NCBI GenBank assembly: GCA_038239345.1
Contig: JBBSEX010000003.1
Location: 62,001-126,000, forward strand
Length of the DNA stretch: 64,000 nt
Direction of reading: 5' to 3'
Origin: JBBSEX01 sp038239345
Lineage (GTDB): Bacteria; Acidobacteriota; Terriglobia; Bryobacterales; Bryobacteraceae
A program made the position numbers and the translations under genes. Below are positions 9,513 to 18,184 of this stretch, one piece after another. Position 1 is the first letter of the stretch. Each line of letters opens with the position of its first letter. The notes beneath the pieces were generated by a model. It searched no databases. It was given only the letters and a program-made list of their open reading frames with translations, and had not been told where the DNA came from.

Positions 9513-10924
9513 ACTTCAATCAGCACCGCCGAGAGATCGTCCTCCTGGCCCGCTCCGCCTGGCCGCCAGCGCTTTACAGTGACGATCAGCGATTCGGCTG
9601 CCTCCTCGATTGGCTGCGATTTGCCGCTCTCGAACGTTTCTATCAAGCGTCGTTCACCAAACATTTCTCCACCGCCGCTGTGAGTTTCCAGCAGTCCGTC
9701 GGTATAGAGCAGGAAACGATCGCCCGCTTCAAAATCCAGTTCCACGAACGTGTATTTTGCCGCCGCGGAAAGGCCTAGCGCTAAGCCATTTTGCGAGATG
9801 GTCTGGACCGGGTGCGGTGCGCTCGGCATCCGCAGCAACGGCGGATGGCCAGCGGAGGAATAGCGTAAGCGCTTGTTCGGCAGATCGAGGTAGAGATATG
9901 CGGCGGTGACAAACTGGCCGCGTGTCTTCATCGACCGCAGGATTCGATTCATCCCCGTAAGAACGGCAGCGGGATCGCCGGCATGATCAATCTGCGTGGA
10001 TATGGCAATCTTCACGCTGGAGGCAATCAGCGCGGCTGGCACACCGTGTCCGGACACGTCGGCGATAAGGATTCCAATATGCCTTTCATCTACGATCAGG
10101 AAATCGTAGAAGTCACCTGCAACCTCGGCCATCGGCAGGTACCGCGCGGCAACACGAATGTCAGCGGTGTTAGGGAGCTTCGCTGGCAAGATCGACGCTT
10201 GGATTTTTCGGGCGATATCCAATTCTTTTTCGATGGTCGCCAACTTCTGCTGGCGATGTACGGCGCGCCTCATCACGAGCCATCCCAGAGCGGAGAGAAA
10301 AACGAGAAGCCCCAGCAGTTCCACATTCCCCGGGATTCGAATCATTCCCAGGCTGCCTAAATTTGCCAGGAATGCGGTCAGGCAGAGGAACACGCCGCTG
10401 GCATTCAGAACCCGCAACTCCAGACTTCGATCCTTGTTTCGAATTACCGCGATCGCGAATGCGGTGGCCAGCATGAGAACAAACATGTTGTTTACCGCGC
10501 CCAGGGAAAACGGCGTACGTCTGGCGATATCGAAGCTAATACCGATCACGGCAAAAGCGATTTGAAACCACAAAATATAGCGCAGCGCTCTTCGCCAGGA
10601 AGGCATTGTAGTACCAACGAACAATACAATCGGGATGGGTATCAGGTACGTGATAAAGGAAGAGGCGAAGATCCAGATATCGCGCGGGATCGGATCGGCG
10701 AGGAACGGGAGAATGCCGCTGGTAACCAGCAAGCGCACTCCATAGCCGCCGGCGAAGCATCCAAAAAAAAGCGCGGACGGATCCTGCGCTTTGCGATTGA
10801 AACGATAGAACGCCAGGCTAGAGAAAGCAACACCGAGAAGTAAAATTCCGAAGACGACCCCCAAGACGTCTTCGCGCAGCAAGATACGAAGGGCATCGCG
10901 ATCGATGGGAATTAGGTGAGTCAA
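9509..10924 (-). CDS. Membrane-bound SpoIIE/RsbU-type protein phosphatase
   Basis: Predicted PP2C-family serine phosphatase with about six N-terminal helices (residues 20-220), a short coiled linker (QQKLATIEKELDIARKIQASILP) and a catalytic domain. Metal-binding aspartates are visible in VAGDFYDF, LIADVSGHG, LLYTDGLLE and EDDLSAVLI. Such proteins usually dephosphorylate STAS-domain anti-sigma antagonists in partner-switching or act on unknown targets. No sigma factor, anti-sigma or STAS gene lies nearby, so the partner is unknown. Confidence 0.9.
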   Translation of the reverse strand: MTHLIPIDRDALRILLREDVLGVVFGILLLGVAFSSLAFYRFNRKAQDPSALFFGCFAGGYGVRLLVTSGILPFLADPIPRDIWIFASSFITYLIPIPIVLFVGTTMPSWRRALRYILWFQIAFAVIGISFDIARRTPFSLGAVNNMFVLMLATAFAIAVIRNKDRSLELRVLNASGVFLCLTAFLANLGSLGMIRIPGNVELLGLLVFLSALGWLVMRRAVHRQQKLATIEKELDIARKIQASILPAKLPNTADIRVAARYLPMAEVAGDFYDFLIVDERHIGILIADVSGHGVPAALIASSVKIAISTQIDHAGDPAAVLTGMNRILRSMKTRGQFVTAAYLYLDLPNKRLRYSSAGHPPLLRMPSAPHPVQTISQNGLALGLSAAAKYTFVELDFEAGDRFLLYTDGLLETHSGGGEMFGERRLIETFESGKSQPIEEAAESLIVTVKRWRPGGAGQEDDLSAVLIEV

Positions 10925-10943
10925 AGCAGATCAGTATGCCTTC

Positions 10944-12596
10944 TCAATGCGTACTGCTGCCGACCAGGACTTGGGCCAGCCTTTCCTGTCGAAACTTGGC
11001 CGCAGCCCCTAAAAATGCAGTGAACAGAGGATGCGGCTCCAGCGGCTTGGACTTAAATTCCGGATGGAACTGGCAGCCGAGAAACCACGGATGATCGGGG
11101 ATCTCGCAAATTTCCACATAGATCGCATCTGGAGTCTCACCCGTTATGCGTAGGCCGCGATCGGTCAGTTCCTTCTCAAAGTCGCGATTGAATTCGTAGC
11201 GATGACGATGGCGCTCACTGATCTGCTGCATGCCATAAGCCTCCCGCGCGAAGCTGTCGGCGGCAAGCAGGCAGGGGTATGCGCCTAAACGCATGGTGCC
11301 GCCGAGTTCGTCGATACCTTTCAATTCGCGCAGTTTATAGATCACGCGATTGGGCGTGGCGGGATCGAATTCGGTCGAGTTGGCGTCGGCCAGTCCGCAA
11401 ACATTGCGCGCGAACTCAATCACCATCGTCTGCATGCCGAGGCAGATTCCAAAGTAAGGAACTTTATCTTCCCGGGCATAGCGGATCGCGTTGATCATGC
11501 CCTCCACGCCGCGCTTGCCGAATCCGCCGGGCACCAAAATACCGTCGTAGCGCTCCAATTCCCGGGCGCATTCCGGCCACTGCAACTGCTCCGATTCGAT
11601 CCAATGAACGTTAACCCGAAGCCGGTGCGCAAGCCCGCCATGGATCAGCGCTTCCTTCAGGCTCTTGTACGAATCCTCATACTCGACGTACTTGCCGATC
11701 AGCCCGATGTTCACTTCGGCTAGCGGATTTTTCATCCGGTCCACCATTTCGCTCCAGCGGCTCATGTCGCGCGGTGGAGCTTCCATGTGCAGCAGCTTCA
11801 AAACGATCTCATCCACGCCTTGATCGGCGAAATCGAGAGGCACTTCGTAAACCGATTCCACGTCGCGAGCCGTAATCACGGCGGCTTCATCCACGTCGCA
11901 AAACAGCGCGATCTTTTCCTTGACGTCTTGTGGCAGTGGACGCTCCGACCGGCAGAGGAGCATATCGGGCTGAATACCGATGGCCCGCAGTTCCTTGACG
12001 CTATGCTGCGTCGGCTTGGTCTTCAGTTCCTGCGCGGCGGCAATCCAGGGAACCAGCGTGACATGCAGGAATAGCGAATTCTCGCGCCCGATTTCATGCC
12101 GCATCTGGCGGATGGCTTCGAGAAATGGCAGAGACTCGATGTCGCCCACGGTACCGCCAATCTCGGCGATCACCAAATCCACATCGTTCCAGACCTTGCG
12201 GATAGCGGCTTTGATTTCGTTGGTGACGTGGGGAATCACCTGTACTGTTTTGCCCAGATAATCGCCGCGGCGCTCCCGCGAGATGATCTGCTCATAGATG
12301 CGGCCCGAGGTCAGGTTATTGCTCTGTGTTAGTGGCGCGTGCGTGAAGCGCTCATAATGGCCGAGATCGAGATCCGTCTCGGCGCCGTCGTCGGTGACGA
12401 AGACCTCGCCGTGTTGCAACGGACTCATCGTGCCGGGATCGACATTCAAATAGGGATCGAACTTCTGCAGAGTCACCCGCAGCCCGCGGCTTTCCAGCAG
12501 GCAACCGATGCTCGACGCGGCAATCCCTTTACCCAGCGAGGATACAACCCCACCCGTGACGAAGATACATTTAGGCATATCGAAAGAGACTGGCAT
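10944..12596 (-). CDS. pyrG: CTP synthase
   Basis: Makes CTP from UTP with glutamine as nitrogen donor. The N-terminal synthetase domain opens with KCIFVTGGVVSSLGKGIAASS and has the nucleotide-binding block SPLQHGEVFVTDDGAETDLDLGH (split here by residue runs), while the C-terminal glutaminase has PYFGICLGMQ with the catalytic Cys and QFHPEFKS with the His. Length (about 550) is usual. The ATG at 12578 would start the protein at MPKCIFVTGG; the ATG at 12596 adds six residues. It follows kdsB by a few bases, so the two form an operon. Confidence 0.97.
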   Translation of the reverse strand: MPVSFDMPKCIFVTGGVVSSLGKGIAASSIGCLLESRGLRVTLQKFDPYLNVDPGTMSPLQHGEVFVTDDGAETDLDLGHYERFTHAPLTQSNNLTSGRIYEQIISRERRGDYLGKTVQVIPHVTNEIKAAIRKVWNDVDLVIAEIGGTVGDIESLPFLEAIRQMRHEIGRENSLFLHVTLVPWIAAAQELKTKPTQHSVKELRAIGIQPDMLLCRSERPLPQDVKEKIALFCDVDEAAVITARDVESVYEVPLDFADQGVDEIVLKLLHMEAPPRDMSRWSEMVDRMKNPLAEVNIGLIGKYVEYEDSYKSLKEALIHGGLAHRLRVNVHWIESEQLQWPECARELERYDGILVPGGFGKRGVEGMINAIRYAREDKVPYFGICLGMQTMVIEFARNVCGLADANSTEFDPATPNRVIYKLRELKGIDELGGTMRLGAYPCLLAADSFAREAYGMQQISERHRHRYEFNRDFEKELTDRGLRITGETPDAIYVEICEIPDHPWFLGCQFHPEFKSKPLEPHPLFTAFLGAAAKFRQERLAQVLVGSSTH

Positions 12597-12603
12597 CCGG
12601 CGC

Positions 12604-13359
12604 TTAGGCCGGCCTTACTTCAAAGAGCGCACTCACCTTTACCAAATCCTCCGGCGTATCCACACCCAGAGAATCATAATCGGTTTCCACCACGCGTATC
12701 GGGAACCCGTTTTCTAACGCTCGCAACTGTTCCAGCCGTTCGGCTTTCTCAAGCGGACCAACTGGCAGATCGGAATACCGCAACAAAAAATCGCGCCGGT
12801 ACGCGTACAGGCCAACATGTTTGTAGTGCGTGGTTGTATCGGCCGCATCGCGCACAAACGGAATGGGACAGCGGGAAAAATAAATTGCGTTGTGATGGCG
12901 GTCTGTTACCACCTTGACGACGTTCGGATTTGTCACTTCTTCGCGGTCGTCGATGCGCTTTTTCAGCGTGCCCATCGGTACGTCGGAATCGTCGAGCATG
13001 GAAAGCAGCATCGCGTCGATGGCATCGGGATCGATCAGCGGCTCGTCACCTTGGATGTTGATGACCAGATCGGCGGTATCGGCGGATGCGACTTCGGCCA
13101 CCCGATCCGTCCCCGATGCATGGTCCTCACGGGTCATGCGAACCGCCGCCTTGAAGCTTCGGGCTTCGTCGTAAATACGCTGGTCGTCTGTAGCAATCAC
13201 AACATGCGTCAGATATCGCGCCATCGAGACGCGCTCATAGACATGTTGCAGCATACTTTTACCGGCGATAAGGGTGAGGGCTTTTCCAGGGAATCGGGAG
13301 GAGGCAAATCGGGCAGGAATTACGCCCAGAATTCGCTTTGGCACAATCGAGGATAGCAT
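12604..13359 (-). CDS. kdsB: 3-deoxy-manno-octulosonate cytidylyltransferase (CMP-KDO synthetase)
   Basis: Activates KDO with CTP for the inner core of lipopolysaccharide. The first residues give the pyrophosphorylase loop VIPARFASSRFPGKAL, followed by HVVIATDD, the INIQGDEPLIDP block and the C-terminal LEQLRALENGFPI and GVDTPEDL patterns. The ATG at 13359 gives 251 residues, the normal length; an upstream in-frame start at 13395 adds an unrelated leader. Being beside pyrG, which supplies its CTP, is a sensible pairing. It is direct evidence of an LPS-bearing outer membrane. Confidence 0.95.
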   Translation of the reverse strand: MLSSIVPKRILGVIPARFASSRFPGKALTLIAGKSMLQHVYERVSMARYLTHVVIATDDQRIYDEARSFKAAVRMTREDHASGTDRVAEVASADTADLVINIQGDEPLIDPDAIDAMLLSMLDDSDVPMGTLKKRIDDREEVTNPNVVKVVTDRHHNAIYFSRCPIPFVRDAADTTTHYKHVGLYAYRRDFLLRYSDLPVGPLEKAERLEQLRALENGFPIRVVETDYDSLGVDTPEDLVKVSALFEVRPA

Positions 13360-13476
13360 AGTGCCGGCGGCTGGGAAGGCCTGCCGGGGAATCAAATTGC
13401 AAAATGAAGAAAATGGGCACCAGCGCGGTCCAAAGATGATTCAGGCGCTGAACCTCGACGGCCGCGGCGTCGCAAT

Positions 13477-14571
13477 TCAAATCGCGATTTTGGCCGCCGG
13501 ACGAATGTCCGATACGCGGATCAGCATCGTTTCTTGTGGGTCCCGCCGGCTGACGTTTTCTAATTTCAGCACGCCCCGTGGACAGACCTCGGCGCACATT
13601 CCACAACCCACGCAGGATGCTCGCGTAAAATTCGTATTCGATTGCGCGTAGGATCGCACGTCGATTCCCATCTCGCAATACTTGCTGCAAAGGCCACACG
13701 ATATACACATGTTGTCCTTCACAGTGATGCGAAAACGTCCAAACTTCTGCACCAGTCCGAGCATCGCCGCCATCGGACAGAAATTGCGGCACCAGACACG
13801 CGTTCCGCCAAGCGGGTATAGGCCCACGCCGATAATTCCCGACAGAAACGCCACCACAATCAAGCCATAAAAGTGTTGAAACTGATTGCTGAACTTGGCC
13901 AGCGCCGGATAATGGTTTCCCGTCCCCCAAGTGGCGAACAAGAGCGCAGTCAAAGCGACGCACAAGCCGAGTACCGTGTGCACAGTGACCTTCTCAAACT
14001 TCCACGCCGCGGTGGATTTGTTAGACAAGTGGCGGAACGGATCGCCGGCGGTATTGGCCAGTCCGCCACAACCGCAGATCCAGGAGCAGTACCACCGCTT
14101 GCCGAAAAAGATCCCCAGTATTGGGACCATCAACAGCGACCCTAACAAGCTATAGAGGATCAACGGCAAGGGAAGGTGAAACAAGTAGCTAGGCACAAAA
14201 TAATCGAACTTCAACGGCCATAGATAACTGAAGTAAAACTCCGGCTGATGCAGAAACTTCAGAATCTGCGGGATGGAAAAAGCGAAGACGATCTGCACGA
14301 AGATCACGACCGAGGTCCGCACGATTTGATAGCGATCGTGGCGATACTTGCGCATCACGTAAATGCCGCCCGTCACGATGGCGATCGTGTATAGCAATCC
14401 ATACAAATCCCACTTGCTTTGGAGGCCAATCGCCTGGGCCGGCCAGGTGAACGACTCGGTGTAATAAAGCAGCAAATAGAGAGCGAACAGAACAGCGCTC
14501 AAGATCCACGCGGAGATGCCGCGATGGGTCAAATCGTGCGTGAGCCGGTCAATCGGGCGGTCTCTTACCAC
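13477..14571 (-). CDS. Membrane polyferredoxin (NapH/NosR-C-terminal/CcoG-like, two 4Fe-4S)
   Basis: A 364-residue protein with about five transmembrane helices, a membrane-proximal cysteine motif (GKRWYCSWICGCGG) like that of NapH and CcoG, then two ferredoxin clusters near the C-terminus: CISCGLCSKYC and CVGCGMCAEVC. Such proteins move electrons across or along the membrane. It lies 13 bases after an FAD/NAD oxidoreductase and is probably cotranscribed, suggesting NAD(P)H electrons are passed by the flavoprotein to this membrane ferredoxin. No nitrous oxide, nitrate or cytochrome oxidase gene is nearby, so the final acceptor is unknown. Confidence 0.85.
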   Translation of the reverse strand: MVRDRPIDRLTHDLTHRGISAWILSAVLFALYLLLYYTESFTWPAQAIGLQSKWDLYGLLYTIAIVTGGIYVMRKYRHDRYQIVRTSVVIFVQIVFAFSIPQILKFLHQPEFYFSYLWPLKFDYFVPSYLFHLPLPLILYSLLGSLLMVPILGIFFGKRWYCSWICGCGGLANTAGDPFRHLSNKSTAAWKFEKVTVHTVLGLCVALTALLFATWGTGNHYPALAKFSNQFQHFYGLIVVAFLSGIIGVGLYPLGGTRVWCRNFCPMAAMLGLVQKFGRFRITVKDNMCISCGLCSKYCEMGIDVRSYAQSNTNFTRASCVGCGMCAEVCPRGVLKLENVSRRDPQETMLIRVSDIRPAAKIAI

Positions 14572-14584
14572 GAGGAGGTCTCCT

Positions 14585-15871
14585 TCATGCCGCTCGCCTT
14601 CCCGCTCTATATGCCGCCAGCGCCCCGCTCAGATTAGTTCTTCCGAACTCGACGTCGAATTGCGCCTGGGGGAGAAAGTCCATCACATAATCGAGCGTCC
14701 GTCGTTCGGAAATCCAGCGCTCAAAATACGAATGGTTCCAGCGCGAGCCCAGCATATTAAAACCAATCACAGCGTCGTTTCGGGCGATCACCCGGATACT
14801 CGCTTCAACACCGGGAACGCGATAGTAGAACTGCGTCGAATCCGCTGGCCGGTCAACCACCACACCCACCGTCGTATATTCGATTTCAAACAGCTTTGAG
14901 CTGTTGTAGAAGATCGGCGCGCGGTAATCGATCGGATCCCCTAGCATCGAATACGCTGCCAACTCGCCTTGCCGTTTCGCCGAGTACCAGATCTGTTCCA
15001 CCAATGATCGCTCCCCGTCGCGGCCGATTTCAGCGCAATCGCCAGCGGCAAATACATTATCAAGCGATGTTCGAAACGCCGGGTCGACCAAAATTCCACG
15101 TCCAAGTTCCGGTGGCGTCAACACGCCGCGAAGCCAATCGACGGCCGGATGAACGCCAATCGCGATCCCCAGCATCTGCCCGGGAATCTCATTATCCAGT
15201 GAAGTTCGAATGCCGCGAACGCGCCCACCGTCGATGGTAAGCACGGTCTTCACCTCTTCCTTTAGGCGCAGATCGATACCGTGCTTCCGCAAATGGCCGG
15301 TAACCATCGCGGCTTCTTCTTCATCCAGGGCGGCGGGCCAATACCAGGGCTCGCGCACCAGGAACGTCACTTTCACACCATGATGCACCAGGCACTCAAC
15401 TAGTTCGATACCGATCAATCCGCCGCCGACTACGATGGCCTCACGCGTAGTGGGAGTCAGCGCCTCGCACTGCGCCAGATCCTGTAGAGAGATGAAGTTC
15501 ACAACGCCGCTAGTCGTGCTGGTCAATCCATCCCAAAGCGGAATGTTCGCAGCGGATCCAGTTGCAATCAGCAGGCGATCGTAGGCGACAGCGGGGCCAG
15601 ACTTCAGGCGGACCAGATGAGCGTTCGCGTCCACATCCACAACGGTGTCTCGTATACGGCGGATGGCTTGGCCATCGTAGACTTTACGCTCGAACGGTTC
15701 CAAATCCCGCAGCGTCAGGCGATCCATGTAGGAATACATCAACGCAGTTCGGGAAAAGAAGTAATCGCTTTCTCCACTAATTAAAGTGATAGAAGCTTGC
15801 GGTTCCCGCTTCCGAATTACCAGGCACGCAGTTGTACCGGCGACCCCATTGCCAATGACCACAAAGTTCAT
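14585..15871 (-). CDS. FAD-dependent pyridine-nucleotide oxidoreductase (rubredoxin/ferredoxin reductase-like)
   Basis: Two-dinucleotide-binding flavoprotein: the N-terminal FAD fold starts VVIGNGVAGTTACLVI (GxGxxG), YDRLLIATGS precedes the substrate part, the NAD fold is AIVVGGGLIGIELVECLV near residue 150, and NVFAAGDCAE near residue 275 is the second FAD motif. There is no redox-active CxxxxC, so it is not a disulfide reductase; it resembles nitrite-reductase-like and rubredoxin reductase-like enzymes. It is the first gene of an operon with the membrane polyferredoxin, its likely electron acceptor. Confidence 0.87.
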   Translation of the reverse strand: MNFVVIGNGVAGTTACLVIRKREPQASITLISGESDYFFSRTALMYSYMDRLTLRDLEPFERKVYDGQAIRRIRDTVVDVDANAHLVRLKSGPAVAYDRLLIATGSAANIPLWDGLTSTTSGVVNFISLQDLAQCEALTPTTREAIVVGGGLIGIELVECLVHHGVKVTFLVREPWYWPAALDEEEAAMVTGHLRKHGIDLRLKEEVKTVLTIDGGRVRGIRTSLDNEIPGQMLGIAIGVHPAVDWLRGVLTPPELGRGILVDPAFRTSLDNVFAAGDCAEIGRDGERSLVEQIWYSAKRQGELAAYSMLGDPIDYRAPIFYNSSKLFEIEYTTVGVVVDRPADSTQFYYRVPGVEASIRVIARNDAVIGFNMLGSRWNHSYFERWISERRTLDYVMDFLPQAQFDVEFGRTNLSGALAAYRAGRRAA

Positions 15872-16067
15872 AAGGTTAATGATGATCGGACAAAGCTGAT
15901 ATAAGATCCCGTCTGTTCTACATACCGAGTCTGATGAAAGTTATTCCATGATGCCATGAGGACGGTCCTTAAACATCCAAACCTCAGACCTAAGCGTAAC
16001 TATTAGCAGCTAGTTAAGCGAAGCACGTTACGGAATTAGCGGTCCCGGGCAGGAATACTCAACTATC
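15872..16067. other. Non-coding gap between divergent flavoprotein and cysteine-rich peptide operons
   Basis: No convincing ORF or RNA gene is seen here. It must hold the promoter of the flavoprotein operon on the minus strand and sequences upstream of the peptide operon promoter. Confidence 0.5.
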
Positions 16068-16096
16068 TTGACTACCTACCATACTGCCGTTAGTAT
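16068..16096 (+). promoter_or_regulatory. Predicted housekeeping-type promoter of the cysteine-rich peptide operon
   Basis: TTGACT at 16068-16073 and TAGTAT at 16091-16096 are separated by 17 bases, a good match to a sigma-70-type promoter. Transcription would start near 16103, about 30 bases before the ATG at 16134; an AAGGAG ribosome-binding site lies at about 16120-16125. This supports strong expression of the peptide. Confidence 0.6.
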
Positions 16097-16133
16097 TAGG
16101 GTGGTTCGGCTAAAACTAAAAGGAGAATAACAC

Positions 16134-16376
16134 ATGAATCGTAGAAAATTTATGATGGGCGCGGCGATCGCGGGTATCGCTGCTGGTTCGGTACTCGTAG
16201 CAAAGCCTGCGTTTGCCGCTGATGATAAGCCCGCCAAGCATGACTGCAAGGGCAAGAATGATTGCAAGGGTCAGGGCGGCTGCAAGACCGGCGACGCCGG
16301 ATGTAAGAGCAAGAACTCCTGCAAAGGCAAGGGTGGTTGCTCAACCATGAAGAAGAAAAAAGATCCGACCAGCTAG
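16134..16376 (+). CDS. Tat-exported six-cysteine peptide (bufferin-like RiPP precursor candidate)
   Basis: An 80-residue precursor. It starts MNRRKFMMGAAIAGIAAGSV, a twin-arginine signal, with a cleavage site near PAFA-ADD. The mature part of about 50 residues has exactly six cysteines in two similar triplets, DCKGKNDCKGQGGC and GCKSKNSCKGKGGC, joined by KTGDA, and is rich in Lys and Gly; it ends KKKKDPTS. The next two genes encode a DUF692 (MNIO) enzyme and a DUF2063 protein. In known bufferin operons the same pair modifies cysteines of a small exported peptide that binds copper. Modification and metal binding here are inferred. Good promoter and ribosome-binding site. Confidence 0.8.
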   Translation: MNRRKFMMGAAIAGIAAGSVLVAKPAFAADDKPAKHDCKGKNDCKGQGGCKTGDAGCKSKNSCKGKGGCSTMKKKKDPTS

Positions 16377-16385
16377 TTTTGTTTG

Positions 16386-16411
16386 GCGGGCCGGGCGCAA
16401 ACCCGGCCTGC
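16386..16411 (+). promoter_or_regulatory. Strong intercistronic hairpin between peptide and DUF692 genes
   Basis: GCGGGCCGGG and CCCGGCCTGC pair as a 10-bp stem (one G-U) around a six-base loop, 10 bases after the peptide stop codon. No T-run follows, so it is less a full terminator than an mRNA-stabilising or partial-attenuation element, which would allow much more precursor than enzyme to be made. Confidence 0.55.
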
Positions 16412-16453
16412 TGCACCACGTCCTTCCGCGATATCCTTCTCTTAGAGGTCCAC

Positions 16454-17341
16454 ATGGCTCGCAATCTCTGGAATTATCCCGATCTTGGCTTCGGTGTCGG
16501 ACTGCGTACCTCTCACTTCGCTCACATCCTGGAAAACAATCCACCCGTGGATTGGTTTGAGATTCTCTCTGAGAATTTCATGGATACGAACGGACGTCCG
16601 ATGTACGTCCTCGATCAGATCGCGGAAAAGTATCCGATCGTTTGCCATGGCGTTTCGATGTCGGTTGGCAGTACGGATCCGTTGGATTTGGAATTTCTTA
16701 GAAAGCTGAAGGCATTAGCCAACCGTGTTCGCGCGCATTGGGTGTCCGATCATCTCTGCTGGACCGGCGTCAGCGGGATGAACGTTCACGATCTGTTGCC
16801 GATGCCCTATACCGATGAATCCCTGCGCCACACAATTTCTCGGATCAAGCAGATTCAAGACATCTTGGAACGCCCGATCGTGCTTGAGAATCCGTCCACC
16901 TATCTGGAGTTCGCGCAGTCCACCTGGAACGAATGCGACTTTATGGTGGCGATGGCGGAAGAAGCGAATTGCGGAATTCTGCTGGACGTGAATAACATCT
17001 ACGTCAGCGCCTTCAACCACGGTTTCAGCGCGGAAGAATATATCGACGCGATTCCGGCTAATCGCATCGTCCAACATCATCTGGCTGGACACACGAACCA
17101 TGGCACGCATATCCTGGACACCCATAACGATCACGTAATCGACGCGGTTTGGGAGCTTTATCGGCGCTGCTTCCAAAAATGCGGCGGGGTAGCGACACTG
17201 CTCGAATGGGACGCCGATATTCCGAGCTTTGAAGTGGTGCATGCAGAAGCATTGAAGGCGAAGCAGTATCGCGAGGTCGCGCCCGCCGCCACTGTTCCTG
17301 TTATGGAGAAGCTGGAAGAAGCCGTATCGTATGGCGACTGA
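16454..17341 (+). CDS. DUF692/MNIO family iron enzyme (BufB-like peptide-modifying oxidase)
   Basis: TIM-barrel protein of the multinuclear non-heme iron family that includes MbnB, TglH and BufB, which oxidatively modify cysteines of ribosomal peptides. Seen in order: GFGVGLRTSHF, VDWFEILSENFMD, CHGVSMSVGS, WVSDHLCW, VLENPSTYLEF, ILLDVNNIYVSAFNHG, HLAGHTNHGTHILDTH and TLLEWDADIP, matching the metal-ligand segments of the family. The ATG at 16454 is preceded by AGAGG at about 7 bases; a longer frame from 16337 overlaps the peptide gene and is unlikely. Its stop overlaps the next gene by 11 bases. The probable substrate is the upstream six-cysteine peptide. Confidence 0.9.
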   Translation: MARNLWNYPDLGFGVGLRTSHFAHILENNPPVDWFEILSENFMDTNGRPMYVLDQIAEKYPIVCHGVSMSVGSTDPLDLEFLRKLKALANRVRAHWVSDHLCWTGVSGMNVHDLLPMPYTDESLRHTISRIKQIQDILERPIVLENPSTYLEFAQSTWNECDFMVAMAEEANCGILLDVNNIYVSAFNHGFSAEEYIDAIPANRIVQHHLAGHTNHGTHILDTHNDHVIDAVWELYRRCFQKCGGVATLLEWDADIPSFEVVHAEALKAKQYREVAPAATVPVMEKLEEAVSYGD

Positions 17342-18155
17342 TCCGTTTTCAGCCGATCGTCCGCAACGTCCCACTCTTGATGCGACACAACGCTGGATGC
17401 AGGCCGTCATCATGCATCGCGGCGATAATGAAGAAGCGGTTGGTTCCCCTGAAGCGCAAGCTGAAATCGCTGGAGATGTTTCTGCAACCGTCCTGCCGTC
17501 GCAAACGCTGAGTTCGCTCGACAGAATCGGGATCTATCGCGATCAGTACGTAGCGCGGTTGATGGAAGCACTGGAAACGGATTATCCGGCGCTGCGCCGC
17601 TACTACGGCGAACAAGTTTTCTACGCCATGGTGGACGATTATGTTCACCAGTATCCATCACGCAGCTACACCTTGAATCGGCTGGGTGACCATCTGCCGG
17701 AGTACCTTTCGCGGCGCCCCGCCTTGCATGATTTGGCTCGCCTGGAATACGCCGCCTGCCAGGTTTTTGACGCTGGCGTGTCCCCTGTGTTGACGGCAGA
17801 GCAGGTTGCCGCCGTGCCTCCCGACGCTTGGGATCGCGCGCGATTGAGGCCGATCGAAGCGTTTCGCTTGCTAAGCTTTCGCTATTCCGTTCGCGAATAT
17901 CTGAAAGCGGTCTACGCCGAAACGCCGGCGCCCCCGTTGCGGCGAAAAAACGTTTACGTTGCCATCGCCCGCCCGCAATACACGATCCGGCATCTGGATT
18001 TAGAGCGTCCAGCTTTCGAACTTCTGTCGAAGCTGGTGGACGGAGTTCCCCTGGGCGATGCCATTGTGTCCACTCCCCGCGCCACGGAAGCGAAGGTTTT
18101 TGAATGGTTCAGAGAATGGATCGCCGAAGGCGTTTTTCAAGCGGTCGATCTATAG
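17331..18155 (+). CDS. DUF2063 (BufC/MbnC-like) partner protein
   Basis: A 274-residue protein with the DNA-binding-like domain once called DUF2063. The characteristic segment is LDRIGIYRDQYVARLMEALE followed by DYPALRRYYGEQVFYAMVDDY and the pattern LPEYLSRRPALHDLARLEYA. In bufferin and methanobactin clusters this family forms a complex with the DUF692 enzyme and helps recognise the precursor. It overlaps the DUF692 gene by 11 bases, so the two are made together. An N-terminal about 50-residue extension precedes the domain. The role is by family and context. Confidence 0.88.
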   Translation: MATDPFSADRPQRPTLDATQRWMQAVIMHRGDNEEAVGSPEAQAEIAGDVSATVLPSQTLSSLDRIGIYRDQYVARLMEALETDYPALRRYYGEQVFYAMVDDYVHQYPSRSYTLNRLGDHLPEYLSRRPALHDLARLEYAACQVFDAGVSPVLTAEQVAAVPPDAWDRARLRPIEAFRLLSFRYSVREYLKAVYAETPAPPLRRKNVYVAIARPQYTIRHLDLERPAFELLSKLVDGVPLGDAIVSTPRATEAKVFEWFREWIAEGVFQAVDL

Positions 18156-18184
18156 CGTTCTCCGCTGATGTAACCTAATCGGTG

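Noticed and set aside
16377..16453. The hairpin as a full intrinsic terminator
   Set aside because: There is no T-run after the stem and the enzyme genes downstream have no clear promoter of their own, so transcription must read through at least in part.
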